Part shown: positions 12,101 to 24,566 of the stretch, in pieces
Layout: every line of letters begins with the position of its first letter
Position numbering within the stretch: position 1 is the first letter of the stretch
Origin: Portulaca oleracea
Lineage: Eukaryota > Streptophyta > Magnoliopsida > Caryophyllales > Portulacaceae
Direction of reading: 5' to 3'
Assembly: GCA_029582165.1 (NCBI GenBank)
Contig: CM055889.1
Location: 14,192,841 to 14,256,840 of the forward strand
DNA length: 64,000 nt
Translations under genes and position numbers: made by a program
Notes under the pieces: generated by a model
Told to the model about the DNA's origin: nothing
Seen by the model: the letters and a program-made list of their open reading frames with translations, nothing else
Database searches by the model: none

Positions 12101-15100
12101 AAATGTAGACAGAGAAGAATGATCTACATGCCCGCAAGATAGCCAAGGTATCTGGAAAATCTATATACTAAGCATTCAACTTTAAACATTACAGACCTCT
12201 AACAACCATTTGAGCCCAAAAAACCGCAAAGCTAAATGTCATACCTGTAGCCTTGCCCTTCTATCTTCTTTACGCTGTGCAAGTGCAACATAAAGAGGCT
12301 TGCTGACAATCATCTTGCCATTCATCTCCGCCAGCTAACAAAACACCAACATAAAGGGTTATTACAATTCACAGCAGGACAAAGACAAATGCACAAAGAT
12401 GTCAACTTACAGCACGCGTTGCTTCTTCAGCAGTTGAAAATGCAACAAATCCTGACCCCTTGCTTACACCAGTAGGATCTCGCATAACCTGTAAAACAGT
12501 CACCCTGAATCACACAAAAATTAAAGAATCCAAAACAAGAGTTCCCCTTTAACCCAACTTAATTTCCTTTATTTCCACCAAGGATCCATCCCACTTACAA
12601 CTGCCTAACTTCATGCAAGATATTTCCCCTGCTCTAATTGGTAGTTCAAAAATCTAAAGTTTACAGTTTTAACCACCTCAAGTTTGGATTTAGTAAAGTT
12701 TTTTTTTTTTTTTTTTTGGGGGGGGGGGGGGGGGAGAAATGCAGTAGTGCAATTTAACAATGTAAATTTGCCAACCTTGCATGAAGTGATTGTACCATAT
12801 GAAGAAAATAATTCTTTAAGCTTCTCATCATCAATAGTGTCATCCAGATTTTTAACATAAAGGTTCGTTCCTTGATATTTGTCTACTGTCTCTTTCATAG
12901 CCTGCTCAAACCGCTGCTTCAACTCCGCTTCCCTTTCAGCCTTTTTCTGGGCCTTACCAACATACCACTCCTTATCTTCAAACTTCTGCCCATTCAAGGC
13001 TTCCACGGCTTTAGCAGCATCATCAGCATTTTCAAAGTTGACAAAACCAAAGCATTTTGATTTTCCATCCATGTCACGCATCACAACAGCACTAGTAATC
13101 TTCCCATATTGGCCAAATGTATTTTTCAAATCCTCATCTGTTGTTGACTCAGCAAGATTCTTCACAAAGACATTGGTGAACTTGGTCTTGTCAAGAGAAT
13201 TTTCTCTTTCCTGCCTGCGCAGAAATGGTCCAACATAAACTTGCTTGTCATTCAGCAGCATACCATTCAGCTTCTCTATAGCTTTCTGGGCAGACTCCTC
13301 ATTATCATACTGCACAAACCCATATCCTTTTGACTGACCAGATGCATCAGTAGCAACCTTGCAAGACAAAATGTTACCAAAAGTAGAAAATGTTTCATGC
13401 AGTGCCTTGTTGTCAATCGCCTTGTCCAAATTCTGCAGGATGATGAAACAAAATTAATGACATAATATAAGACTACATTGAAATTTGAAACCTAAGGAGA
13501 TTAACTTGAAGATGAAACCAAGCAAATTAACTTGAAAATCACTTAAATATAGGATCCATAAGAGAGAGAACAATACCTTGATAAAGATATTCCCCGCTCC
13601 ACTTTTACGAATACTAGGATCACGATGGGAGTACATTATCCTGATAGGCTTGTTGTTCAGAGGAGTAAAGTTCAGCACATCTATGGCCCTTGCAGCTGTC
13701 AACAGTATCACATCAATTAAAAAATATTGAGCACGGTGCTCGAACAAATATTCCAGCTGTCACAGTATCTTCTTGAAAGAGGAAAATATTACCCAAGGTA
13801 ATTACAAATACCACCATGGTGCTCATGCTTTTGGTTTCAAATCTTAATACAAACACAAAGCAAAATCATATGGGCTACCATTCTGAGCTCAATCAGCAAT
13901 TTGAAAGGGCGATAGTTTTTATAAAGAAGAAGAAGAAGACAGCACCACAGGTATCAAACAATCCATGTCGTGCACTGAACTAATATAATAAACTTGTGTC
14001 AAACACTAAGCACCACAAATTCACCAGCAGCCAGCCACAGAACAAACAGGCAAAGTGGCAAACCATACCAGGCACACAGCAGTAATGATTCAATTTCAGG
14101 TCAGTATTACCAAAACAACAATTCCAGAACCAACAGAAGATCATCAAGCTAATCCAAAGTTACTAGAACATTCATTACATGACCAAAGGCCTAAAAACCC
14201 TTTCCACTTTAACAAATATACAGTGACAGACCGGAAGTTGTCCATTATGCTCTCCAATAAGTGCAGAAAATATTTCAAATATACTATTGCCCATATCAAT
14301 TCACTTTGTAGTTTAAACTTAAAACAAGAAGCTTCACCAACACAAACAAACGTCTATATAATAGACATCACCAAGAGCAATTTTTTTTTTGTGGGGGGGG
14401 GGGGGGGTAAAAACAAGTCTGAGACCACTGCTATATATGTAGATTCGGTTTTTAAATACTTGAACACTCCAACATCACCAAACTTCCACAAAGAATGAGG
14501 CTATACAGAGTATTAACCTTAATTCTTATTGCTACATATCCATCATCCTATTATTCAACCCTAATTATATATTTCATGCACCCATATGATCAAGTACAAA
14601 TATTTCAGTACCTAACTAGAGCTAAGATTGCAGCTTTTTAACATGACAATAACTTCCAATCATATGAACTGATAAAGATAGAAAAGCCCCATAATCCTAG
14701 GTTAACTGCCACTACTACTCCCACTCTCCCTCCCATCCCAATTCACCAGATTAGCTCAGAACCTAGTCAAAAAAACTGGAATAGCGTACGACCACAGTGA
14801 TTTCCAATAAATACAATTTCTTCAAAAAGTTCTAACATTTTCACATTCACAGTCGGCATTTCTCTTTCTTCCATTAAAGGAAAACAACGAAATGCCAAAA
14901 CTGACCAAATTCAACACAAGAACAAATACGCTTCTAGGTAGTACAAGTAGAATTCTCCTTTCTCCTTAAATTAACAGAAAAATAAGACCCTTTAAACCCC
15001 AACATGCGTTGAAACAACTACGCATGCAAAATATTCAGTTAATCTGCACATCATAATCATCATCGTCCACGGCTGATTATGAAAACGAGAAATATGAATA

Positions 15101-15383
15101 ATTCAATGAAAAACTAACCATCCTGGGGATTGCCGAAGTTGACGTAGCCATAGCCAAGTGATCGGCGAGTGGAGAGGTCCCGGCAAACCCTAACGGAAAC
15201 AACCTGACCGACTTGATTGAACAGATCGTAGAGCTGAGAATCGGTGACATTAAAATCCAAATCGCCGACGTAGAGCGAAGTGGTGACGAATTGACCAGCC
15301 CCAGCAGCAGCGCCAGCAGGAGCACCACCAACAGCAGGCCCGGTGGGCATGGCGCCATTTGGTTGTAGCTGAACCTGAGCCAT
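9184..15383 (-). CDS. PAB2: Poly(A)-binding protein, class II PAB2/PAB8 type (9 exons, 659 aa)
   Basis: A cytoplasmic poly(A)-binding protein that coats mRNA tails and bridges to eIF4G in translation and mRNA stability. Coding exons from 5': 15383-15119, 13695-13577, 13432-12776, 12488-12411, 12334-12245, 11417-11283, 10012-9833, 9746-9531, 9423-9184. All introns are GT..AG and the joined frame is open. Four RRMs are at about residues 36-114, 124-201, 214-291 and 317-394, with RNP2 motifs LYVGDL, IFIKNL, VFVKNL and LYVKNL. RRM3 has Cys in RNP1 (KCFGFVNF) where Gly is usual. A Pro/Gln/Met-rich linker follows, then the MLLE peptide-binding domain from about 585 ([11 protein letters not shown]...VLHLLES). 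The first ATG gives MAQVQLQPN, like Arabidopsis PAB2. Intron 1 (about 1.4 kb) splits RRM1. Length fits the family (about 630-670). Confidence 0.95.
12700..12735. repeat. Poly-T/poly-G homopolymer pair in a PABP intron
   Basis: About 19 T are followed directly by about 16 G, in the intron between exons 3 and 4 of the PABP gene. A similar T-run/G-run pair is in intron 1 (14380-14407). The run lengths are prone to assembly error. Confidence 0.75.
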
Positions 15384-15841
15384 CTTCCGCACAAAACCCT
15401 AACCCTAGAAACCAAAAACCTTCGGTAGTAGAACGAAAATAGGGGCAAACTATTTTTTCAGTGATTTTTGGGTGTAAATTTTCAGTTTTTTTCGTTTTTT
15501 TTAGACCCTCTTCCCTCTCCTCTGATTATTCGGGAACAAAATTAAAATCTTGCGGGATATAGAAAGCGGAAATTTGTGAATTTTGTTTTTTGGAGGAATT
15601 TTTGAAATTTTTGTTTTTTGGGGGAAATATAGAGAGATAAAGAGAGGAGAGGGAAGGGTAAAAGGGGGAGACGAAGGGGCTAAATGGCCGGAAAGTGGCC
15701 GGAGATAGAGGATCGCCGCCGATATAGACGGCGACGACAACGGATGAGAAGGCGAACGCGAAGAGAGAGAAACAACTCAGCGAAAGCAGCTCAGACTGCG
15801 CTGGAGAAGAGAGAGAGAGAGTCCAAGGGTTTGTTTCCCCG

Positions 15842-15848
15842 TTAAATA
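15842..15848 (-). promoter_or_regulatory. Possible TATA box of the PABP gene
   Basis: Minus-strand TATTTAA lies about 460 bases before the ATG. A CT-rich initiator-like tract (TCTCTCTCTC, 15792-15820) follows about 25-50 bases downstream, a layout common for plant start sites. The 5' leader would then be about 430 bases and pyrimidine-rich. No experiment supports the start site. Confidence 0.4.
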
Positions 15849-15879
15849 CCTCACCTCTCCTTTTATTCTCTCGCTTCAT

Positions 15880-16290
15880 CTTGCCCGTTCATTGGCTCTT
15901 ATCGATGCACACGCAACTGTGGCCGTTGATTTAATCGGACCGTGGCGTGTTGATTGTTTCCTCCCTTTTTTTTTTTTTCTTTTTTTTTTTGGTTGCCTAG
16001 ACGTGCACTTTTTCCTTTTTCTGTTTTTCAGGTCCTGAAATTTGAGTTTGAGAAGGAATGAAGGCCGCCACGACTTCTCCCAACTGTCCGTCATAGGATG
16101 GATTAACGTCTTTATCAGGGATAAGTAATTAATTGAAAAATCGTACAGTAGATGAAAAATAAATCATATTTGTTAAAAAGATTTATATCCTCCTAAATAT
16201 GGTTAATTATTATATCAAGTTACTTTGATCAACCTAGATTGATTTTGAATTTTTATGGTAAAATTAATGGTATTTTCACTTTTCAACTAC
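15880..16290. other. Upstream intergenic region of the PABP gene
   Basis: It has an interrupted poly-T tract near 15966 and otherwise no gene-like signal. It probably holds the distal promoter of the PABP gene. Confidence 0.4.
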
Positions 16291-16679
16291 AGGTCTTATT
16301 CTTTTATGCGGTGTGTTGCGGTATGGTGTGACGAAATTGTGGCGGGTATGGTGAAATTATGGCAGGTATGGTGAATTTGTGGTGGATTTTTTTGTATATA
16401 TATATAATATTGTATTGGTAATTGTGAAAAAGTAATTGGAAAAAATGAGTTGAAATATTATATTGTTTTTGGATGATTAAAAAAATTGTTGAAAAAGTAT
16501 TGTATTGGAAAAAGTGAGTTGAAAAAATATTGATTGAAAATTTATATTAAAGATATATAATAAATTTGAAAAAGTAATTTGTGGTGGATTGTGGTGAAAT
16601 GGTATGTTGTGGTGGGTTGTGGTAAAGTGTGGTATGTTGTGGCACTGTATATTGTCAGCCGCATAAAAGAACATAGCCT
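16291..16679. mobile_element. MITE of the TTTTATGCGG family, copy B
   Basis: Left terminus AGGTCTTATTCTTTTATGCGG and right terminus GCCGCATAAAAGAACATAGCCT are inverted copies. The body is GT-rich (GGTGTG, TTGTGGTGG), the reverse-strand counterpart of the CA-rich body of copy A. No coding capacity. Confidence 0.7.
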
Positions 16680-17690
16680 ATGATAGTTAAAAAAAAGTCA
16701 ATTATTGTAGAATTTCCTTAAAAATATTCAATTTTATAAAAAAATTATAACTTAACATATAGATTTACTTATTGTAGCAAGTCCTATGATGAATATATAT
16801 ATATTAATTTTAATTTTTAATATTAAAATTAAAAGTGAATTTACATTTCAACTACTATAATTAAAAATATTCTCAATTATGGTAGAATCTCATGTAATTA
16901 ATTCATTAATTAAATTTTAGGATTATTTTCCAACAATAAAATTCATGCTTTTCAAATAGCAACAAAGTATGGTTATTTGGACTCCCTCAGTTTCACAAAT
17001 AACAGTCGTTTAAAAAATATTACATGGCTTCGATATTCTTTTTTTATTGAAAATTTTTTATAATATATTTTATTAAAAAAATTACAATATTTTATTTTTA
17101 TAATAATATTTTCCATTACGAATATAATAATAGTATTTTGTATAATAGAGCATTATATATGTTGATGTATTAATGGTCAAATATTTTAAAATTTGATTGG
17201 CGCGGGAAATTAAAGCGATAGTTAAATAAAAACGAAGGGAGTAATAAGAAGATCTTTACTCCGTGTTGTTTGTCATCCTTGGACATTGTGCAGTCAAACT
17301 TAAAATTTTATTCCTATACTGTAAATTTATCAATATATACAATGACTTGTTATCCCTTGATATAAGGGTTTCTTAGGTGCTTTTGTTTACCCTTATTAAA
17401 AAGAAGACAATGACTTGTTAAATAAAATTTGTACCATTATATTGTAACGAACAATATTATCCTAAAAGTAAAATATTGCAATTGTTAATAGAATATTATA
17501 TAGAAATTTATAATCAAAAGTGATATTGGAGACCGTGACAGTCAACAAAATGACAAACAATATGGAACGGATGGAGTACCAAATTATCGTTGGAGTATAA
17601 CATATAGTCGTTGCATCAATTTTTCGAATGAGGTGGAATATTTGCCAATTTTAAAAAATTTCAATTTTAGAGGCTTTCGATCACATTATG
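16680..17690. other. AT-rich intergenic DNA
   Basis: More than 1 kb of strongly AT-rich sequence with no gene, RNA or clear repeat boundary. Parts such as CTCCCTCAGTTTCACAAATA and GGAACGGATGGAGTACC resemble the ends of old Stowaway/Mariner-like MITEs (CTCCCTCCGT type), too decayed to delimit. Confidence 0.4.
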
Positions 17691-17950
17691 AGCTTGTTCT
17701 TTCGTGCGATTGGTAAGATGCAGGAATTGTGCGATGTGGTGAAATTATGGAAAGTGCAGTAAGGTGTAAATGGTATGGTAAAATTTGTAGAGATTGTGGT
17801 TGATGTGGTAGATGAGGAGAGATAATGTGAAGAAAAAATAGAGAAGAAAAGTGAGGAGATTATTGGTGATAATTGTGGTAAAGTATGGTGAAATGTGGAA
17901 GAATCTTAAATAATATGATAAGTTGTCGTACCGCACCATATAAAAGAGCA
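17691..17950. mobile_element. MITE of the TTTTATGCGG family, copy C (degraded)
   Basis: Left end AGCTTGTTCTTTCGTGCG pairs with the right end CCGCACCATATAAAAGAGCA. The GT-rich body (GTGGTGAAATTATGG, GATGTGGTAG) matches copy B. Termini are more diverged than in other copies. Confidence 0.6.
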
Positions 17951-18126
17951 TGATTGTATTTGGGGTTGATAAAGTGGACATATAAGAGATGGTAGTATAT
18001 TAATAATAAAGTTATTAGAACCAGAATTAGAGTAACACCTATAGAATATAAGATAAGAAAAAAATTGAACTATTAGATGATTTGATTATGTTTTATCGAG
18101 GGATGCGTATGACGGAGGGAGATTAA

Positions 18127-18535
18127 TGGTGCGTTTGGTTGTTTCCCAGGAAAATATTTCCTAGGAAACTTTTTCCTGGGAAAGTTTTTCTTAGGAAAGT
18201 TTTGGCTGGGAAAAATATTTCACAGTATTTGGTTAACATGGTAAAGTTTATAGGAAAGTTTATTTGAAATGTTCAAACTATCCCTATATATTAATTTATA
18301 AAATCCATTTTTAGGGGTATTTTGGGAAGTTGAGTTACAAAAAGTTTTCCTTTCCCATGGGAAAGAAACTTTCCCACACCCCCCTTGGGAAAGTTTTCAC
18401 CATGATCCATGGGGAAATTGTGGGCCCTAGTTAAAAACTTTTCCAACCTATTTTTACTCCCAAACATGGAAAAGTTAGTTAACTTTGGGAAAGTTAACTA
18501 ACTTTCCTAGGAAACTCTTGCAACCAAACATACCA
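18127..18535. mobile_element. Tourist-like (PIF/Harbinger) MITE
   Basis: Termini TGGTGCGTTTGGTTG and CAACCAAACATACCA are near-perfect inverted repeats. TAA is duplicated directly outside (18124-18126 and 18536-18538), the 3-bp target preference of PIF/Harbinger. The body is rich in GGAAAGTTTTTC motifs with local inverted symmetry. No coding capacity. Confidence 0.75.
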
Positions 18536-18759
18536 TAAAAGAAATCATTAAACATGATTTGTTTATCTACCCATTTAGGTATTTAGGAAAACATGACATA
18601 GGATAGAAGTTTATGGAACTGTTATGTGTAAGATTGCAGAGGATATGACTTATGATTGAACTTTGTGGAACATTATGATTAGTAAACCTGGCAATTTCTG
18701 ATCCGACCCGAACCCGCCCGAAATTTCTGGATTTTAAACACGATTTTTTCAACTAAACC

Positions 18760-21740
18760 TATAACAAGCCGCCCTAAACCATTCTTATTTAAATCTCTTA
18801 ATCGTATTAATTAACTAATTTGGGCATAAAATTTCTTTTTATTTTATTTTAATTTTAACCAGTGTGTGTTCTGCAGGACTTGAACAGTGCAACGATCATC
18901 CATGGTTCAGTTTAATTTTCCTGTATCGAGAAATCTCTACCGATTAAATTTTTATGATGTTTTCCGATCGTATCTGAATTCTTTTACCGAGACCGATATT
19001 TCAGGTCCTCCTTTATTCGATTAAATTTAAGGTTATAATTATGAGGGATTTTATGGAGGTGTTGGATATATTTATTTGGGTTCCAATAATAGTTTTACGG
19101 TTTAAGAAATTTCTGTAAATTGAGAAATTAGGGAGATATAAGTATAAGAGGGAAGAATTAAAATTGATAAAATTAGTTTAATTGGGCCTTATTGGCCGGC
19201 CAAGAGAGAAAGAGAGGCATGGATTTGGGCCCTTGGTGGTTATATATTCAAGTGACTTAGGTTATTGTGAAGATTTTGTAATATAATCAACTCATCTCTC
19301 AAACTCTCTCACTTACTCCCCCAACACCACTCCACGCCAGCCCCTCTTCTGCCCAGCTACTGCCACCTGCTGTCCGGCCACCACCAGCCACTCCGGCGAG
19401 TTTTCCGGCCAAAATTCCGGCCATCATCATCCTCATCATCTAATCCCTCTTATTCTTCCTTTTCAAATGGTATAACACTCCTTTTCTCTTCCTCTCTCTT
19501 TCAAGATTAAATCAAGGTTATACTCTAAGTTTTCTTCTTGTTACTATTAGGTTTTCCAAAGGTAAATTCAAGAAATTTAAGGTCATCAAGAGGAGTTTTT
19601 TAAGAGCTAAGAGAATCAAGGGAATTTTGGGAAAGTTGAGATGGATTCTTTGTTCTATTTGTTGAATTAGTGAAAGATATGTGAAAGTATGAGCATGCAT
19701 GTGGTTTTTGATAATTAAACTCACTGTGGAAGGATGAAAAGTTGATTAAAGTTAAAGACATGTGTGTAGATTAGACTTAGATTAAGTTTATTGATGTTTT
19801 TGAGTGATGCATGTTAAGGAATTTCAAGGGGAAATGAATCTGGTTGCAATATGGAAATTCCAGGGATTATAAAGCATGAGTTTGACTCAATTTATGGTAT
19901 GATTAGGTGGCCTAAGATGTTAGTTAACTCTCGGTTTTTGAATTTCGTATTTCCGGTATGTATATTGTGAGTTTTGGCCAAAACCGTGAAGGTGTGTAAA
20001 TTAATACGTTTTCTGTCGCCAGTTTAAAGATTGCTGTTTTTGGAATGGTTATAGATCTCTATGGGTTAAGAGTTGAACATGAAAGTTTTAGAGAACATTG
20101 TGAGCTTTCCGGAAAGGTATAGTATGCGTCCATACGATATCGGGAGAGAGAGATATGAGGTTTTTTCTGAAGGGCTATAATCTGGGTTCTGCCCAGAATT
20201 TTATTTACGTGTTCTGACTTAATGGCTATGGTTCGCCTCCTTAAGATGTTTTACTCAATTTGTGGTTAACATAAGACTTGAAGTTGTTCTGTAAGCTTTC
20301 CGAATTGGGGTTTTAGGCCTTCATTGAACATCGGGAGTGAGATTTATGAGTCTCCGATTGTTGGTTGGTAATATGAGTTGCTCCAGAAAATGTTATGTGA
20401 CTACCCATCTTTATGGCCAAAAATCCGACTTTTTCTCATGATCAAATTAGTGGGTGGTCTAAATAAAAGTTGTAGCATGTGAACCAAGCTTTCCAAAAAG
20501 TCCTCTTATGTGAGATTTCGATAAGTGGAGTTCGAGATATGATTTTTCCGAATAATTGAGGTTTAAATGGTTATATCTTTTAGGCGACTCGTAAAGACAA
20601 TAGTATTTAACATCCTTAGCCATGTTTCTAGTCTTTATGGTCAACTTCAAAGTTGAGGTGTATGTTCTAAGCTTCCTGAAAGGTCCTTTTATGCCGTGGT
20701 CCGATATCCGAAGAATGGAATAGGACTTTAGGAGTACGCCTTAAGGAGCGAATTCATTATTAATGTTTATAGGGAATTTCACAAGTTATTACTTCATGGT
20801 TCTACCTAGTTTAGATCCTAATTCATGGTCTTTATCCTTTTTAAGTTTCCTCAAGAGATCGTTGCACCACCCGTTCAAGTCTCTGCTCGTGTCGGACGTG
20901 TTTCAAGTTTTCAGGTACGCAAATTGTCTAATCCTTCATTTTAACTCCAATATCTATTATTTATATTTCAAGTCATGACTAATGATCTATGTTTCATGTT
21001 TTACGTGGTCCCGCCCCATTTATTCTAGCTAGTCACGTGAAGTGCTAGCCCCATTTTTAGATGCTCCTGATCAGAGTGTCCTAATGACCTGGCCAGTGTC
21101 GACTGTTTATCAGTTACCCAATCCAATCTTAGATCGGTTTGGGCATGCGCGTGTGTGAAGTGCTTAGCACTGATCGTAAGGAATACCACTCAATTATCTA
21201 TCGCAAGATACATTTATTCTACTTATATATATATTCAACAATTTATTTATTTTCCCCTTTTCCCGTTTTCGAAAAGTTTTAACGGGCCATCAAGAAAGTT
21301 TGTTGCGAAATGCATTTTGCTTATTAGAGGTTTGTGTACTGAGTGTTTCCCCCACTCATTTGCGAATGTTTTAATGTTTTGTTTTAGGCGGCCCGATCAC
21401 TCAAGTCAAGCGAGATCAAGTGGAGTGTTTCTCCTAGTCAAGTAAAGGAGGTAGTGATGCTCTTCGGAGTGGATTTCAATGGGTGATATGGATTCTAGGA
21501 ACCAAGTATGGTAATTGATGTATAAGTGTATGAGTGTTTAGTTGCTATCCAACTTTATGTTTGTAAGGTGGTTTGTGTAATTGCGATCTTGGAGTTTGAG
21601 TTGTTGTTGTTGTCTGGTGGTTGTCTTGTCCGTTGTTGGACGACGGTAATACCCCTAATCCTTGAGTTTTCCGCTGCGCTAATCACGGGTTTGCGAGCGA
21701 TTAGTGAGTAACCCCGTGATTATGGATTTGGGGCGTTACA
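18760..21740 (+). mobile_element. Solo LTR, Tekay-like gypsy (2981 bp)
   Basis: It starts TATAACAAGCCGCCCTAAACC and ends GGGCGTTACA, matching in order the 3' LTR at 2704-6221 (start block, TATA region, TGATCAGAGTGTCC block, GGCATGCGCGTGTGTG block, CCGCTGCGCTAATCAC block). A perfect 5-bp duplication AAACC flanks it (18755-18759 and 21741-21745). No internal region remains, so this is the product of LTR-LTR recombination. It is clearly diverged from the first LTR: a related subfamily or an older insertion. The first G of the terminal TG is mutated to A. Confidence 0.88.
19241..19247 (+). promoter_or_regulatory. Predicted TATA box in the solo Tekay-like LTR
   Basis: TATATAT lies at the position matching the TATA region of the LTR at 2704-6221 and is followed by a pyrimidine-rich leader. 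Confidence 0.45.
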
Positions 21741-22180
21741 AAACCCGAAGTATACCGAACCCGAAAATTAGCGGGTCAAACCCGACCCGCCCGTTTGACC
21801 CGAAAATTTAACTTTTTAAGTTAAACTTTATTAAAATTTGTGACTTTGCATTCAAATTTTTAACTATTAAACTATAAGCGCAACTTATTTATTTGTTATT
21901 TCTCTTATTTATGTTAAAATAGTTACAATAATCTATCGTTGCTAGAAGATAATCATATTTTATTATGTATATTGTACAAAAAGTAGTATTTAGAGACCGT
22001 TTTTGAAAAAGAAAAAGCGAAAAAAGGTCGCAATCATAACCCGTTGGGTTGACCCGAAACCGAAATACACCGCCCGTATTTTCCCGAACCCGAAATACAC
22101 TCGACCCGTATTTAGCCAAACCCGATATACGACCGACCCGAAACTGCCCGCCCGACCGAATTGACAGGTCTAATGATTAG

Positions 22181-22491
22181 GGTTGTAAAAAAATGGGTAG
22201 TGTGTTGCTTATTAGATACTTTGGCTTTTCATCTGGATGCTTCTATGACATTTTTATTTTTGCTCAACAAAAAAATATGTTTAGTTAATTAATTTTTTTA
22301 ATTTTTATTTGTTTTCTCCTGTTTTTTGCTACATTATTTTACTTTATGTTGTCGTTACTTTATTTATTTTATTTACTAGTTATTTCTTATCAATCATAAA
22401 CTTTTAAAATTTTACATATTTGTTATTTATTTTAATATTTATTTTTAGTTGTATTTACATATTTTTATCTATTATTACTTGTGAACTATAT
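22181..22491. other. AT-rich spacer
   Basis: T-rich sequence with no gene or repeat boundary recognised. It is the left flank of the gypsy element that follows. Confidence 0.4.
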
Positions 22492-23410
22492 ATCGCCTTA
22501 ACATACCCGAATACGGAGAAAATAGTGATAGTGTGATTTGGCCTTTTCTCTTAAGTTGGGGCTGAGCTCATTGAGAATCAAGGAAGAAGAAGGAGAAGGG
22601 AATCAAGGGAGAAGCCAACAAGAGGTCACAATCATGACCAACATCGTCACGCCCGTGACCCATCTTCCCATTTCTTGAAGGACTTCACAAGTGTCACGAT
22701 CGTGACCTTCAAGGTCAAGAACGTGACATGTAATAGCCACGCCCATGACTCGACGGCATGACCTCATTTAGCCTGGTTTCCCCTTGCGCTAGAGAACAAG
22801 TCACTGACCTTCTCGTGTCACGCCTGTGACCTTGCTGCGTCACGCCCCATGACCTTTAATTTTCAGGGTTTAATCGTGAGTTCCCTCCTCCCCTATTACA
22901 GTTGGCTCCCTCTTTTTTTTTTTTGGTAAGCATCTTATGTTTATGATTGATGATGAATGAAAACTTATGGTATTTGAAAACCTCAAATCTCTTTTATGTT
23001 TATCTATTAAGTGTTATCGGTGGTGGTTAAGAGTATCTACATTAGAGTTTGATTAGTGGATATTCTTTCCATTAAACTTGGTGTGGATTTCAATGGTGAT
23101 TCAAATGAAAGCTGGTGGTTATCTCCTTTAAGTCTTCATTCAGTTTCCAAAGTTTAATCTTGGTGAACCAGTCTTTAGAGATTAATCATATCTTCTGATA
23201 TTTACTTGTGATGTAGATTTTTGTTTGATTAATTATAAAACCCTAAATACTGATGGTGCTCATGAGTTCTAAATAGGGTATTTTCATATCCTTGGTTCAT
23301 TAGTGGTTCATGGGCCCTTAATCAACCTTTTTCTATTCCCGCGCACTCCACTTGGTTAGAGTGTAGGTTTAGTACTCATTTTTCGCTTGAAATTTCCAGA
23401 TTTTGTTCTT
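22492..23410 (+). repeat. 5' LTR of the gag/protease gypsy element (end approximate)
   Basis: It aligns with 26703-27281 plus 28639-28960. The U3 part (22620-22860) carries an array of palindromic GTCACG-CGTGAC sites. The right end is uncertain because a hAT MITE sits at 23416. Confidence 0.65.
22620..22862. promoter_or_regulatory. Array of GTCACG/CGTGAC palindromes in U3
   Basis: About seven dyads of the type GTCACGNNCGTGAC fall within about 240 bases, e.g. GTCACGCCCGTGAC, GTCACGATCGTGAC and GTCACGCCTGTGAC. The same array recurs in the other LTR (26850-27090), there followed by a TATATATA box. It may be a transcription-factor site cluster. No function is proven. Confidence 0.6.
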
Positions 23411-23415
23411 GACGC

Positions 23416-23687
23416 TAGGGATAGGAATGAGCCAAGCCGAGCCTAAGCCTATAAGGCTTGAGGGTTGGCTTGTTACTTTTTAGGTAAGTTTGAACTTGGC
23501 TTGTGGCTTGCCGAGCTTGAATATACTTGGCTTAGGCATGGCTTGTCAAGGTTCATGGGCTTGGCCTAGCTTGTAGCTTGGCTTGCGGCTCAGTCCTTAC
23601 GACAAATAATAATCACTTACATTTTAAGTAGAAAATAATTTGCAAAATAAATTTAGTTTTACTATGAAGACATGATGATGTGTAATG

Positions 23688-23722
<35 letters not shown>

Positions 23723-23930
23723 CAAATCAAGTGACTTCATAAAAATGTCAATGAATTGTAACATAAGATACACATACACAAGTTTATTAAGCTTACCTGG
23801 CCTAATGAGCTGAGCTACTCACGGATTGGCTTGTCTAATTCACGAGCTCGAGTCCGAACTAAGTTAAGCTGATATTGAGCCCAGCTACACGAACTTCTTG
23901 TCGTGCCGGCTTGGCTCATTACCACCCCTA
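23416..23930. mobile_element. hAT-type MITE (515 bp)
   Basis: The left end TAGGGATAGGAATGAGCCAA is mirrored by TTGGCTCATTACCACCCCTA. An 8-bp duplication with two differences, CTTGACGC (23408) and CTTAATGC (23931), flanks it. The body repeats GGCTTG/CTTGGC phrases and contains a (TA)n run at 23691-23718. No coding capacity. Confidence 0.8.
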
Positions 23931-24566
23931 CTTAATGCTATTCAACTATATTTTGATGATTTTGGGTGCACAACTCATGCTTGATGATTGAACTTGGTTC
24001 ATTGATGACTTAGGAGTATTGGGATATCACTTTTATCTCTAGTCCAGGTATTTATTGATTATTGAGTTGATTTGCATCAATAATCTTGCTCATAAATTTT
24101 GTGCCCTGTTTTTGGTATTGTGATGATATTTGCATGTTTTTGTTGAGTTTTGCTGTGATTTTGATGTTTAAGTGATTCCTACACATGCCTTTATGATTTT
24201 GGGAGTATTTTGGAGTGGAAAATCATTGATTGGAGTTGTTTTGGATTGGTTTGGAGTAAGATTGGTGGTTGAATATCTTGGGTGTTGAAAGAGTTCTTGC
24301 TTGATAATTTCTTGAGTGTTGATGCTTGAATAATTTTTTTGGATAACTTTTGTGTTGGTTATTTGTGTATGAGGTGATTCCTTAGTGATCACTTCTGTTG
24401 TTGATATTTGTGTCCATTCCTTTGCCGGTTTAACCCCATCTCCACCCCTCCCCCCCCCCCCAACAAAATAACATCGCGATGACTCCACAAAAATTTTCTC
24501 GCTACAAAGAACCCGAGCCTCATTCGATCATCTTTTCCTACCCTATTAAATTCCTTAACTCCACAA

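Larger units (their letters stand above)
18683..22172. mobile_element. hAT-type non-autonomous element split by a solo LTR
   Basis: Left end TAAACCTGGCAATTTCTGATCC, read as TAAACCTGGCAATT, mirrors the right end AATTGACAGGTCTA. A perfect 8-bp duplication ATGATTAG flanks it at 18675-18682 and 22173-22180, the hAT signature. Without the nested LTR the element is about 504 bp. Its ends are rich in repeated CCCGAACCCG/GACCCGAAA phrases. It codes for nothing. Confidence 0.85.

Noticed and set aside
12611..12775. C-terminal extension of the RRM-containing open frame
   Set aside because: This is read-through of an intron after a clear GT donor at 12775; the homologous protein continues at 12488.
14055..14498. 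147-residue plus-strand ORF
   Set aside because: It lies wholly within intron 1 of the PABP gene on the opposite strand, has no motif and contains a poly-G run.
22620..22862. Regular short palindromes resembling a CRISPR array
   Set aside because: Spacing is irregular, repeats are 14-16 bases and degenerate, and the locus is an LTR in a plant nuclear genome.
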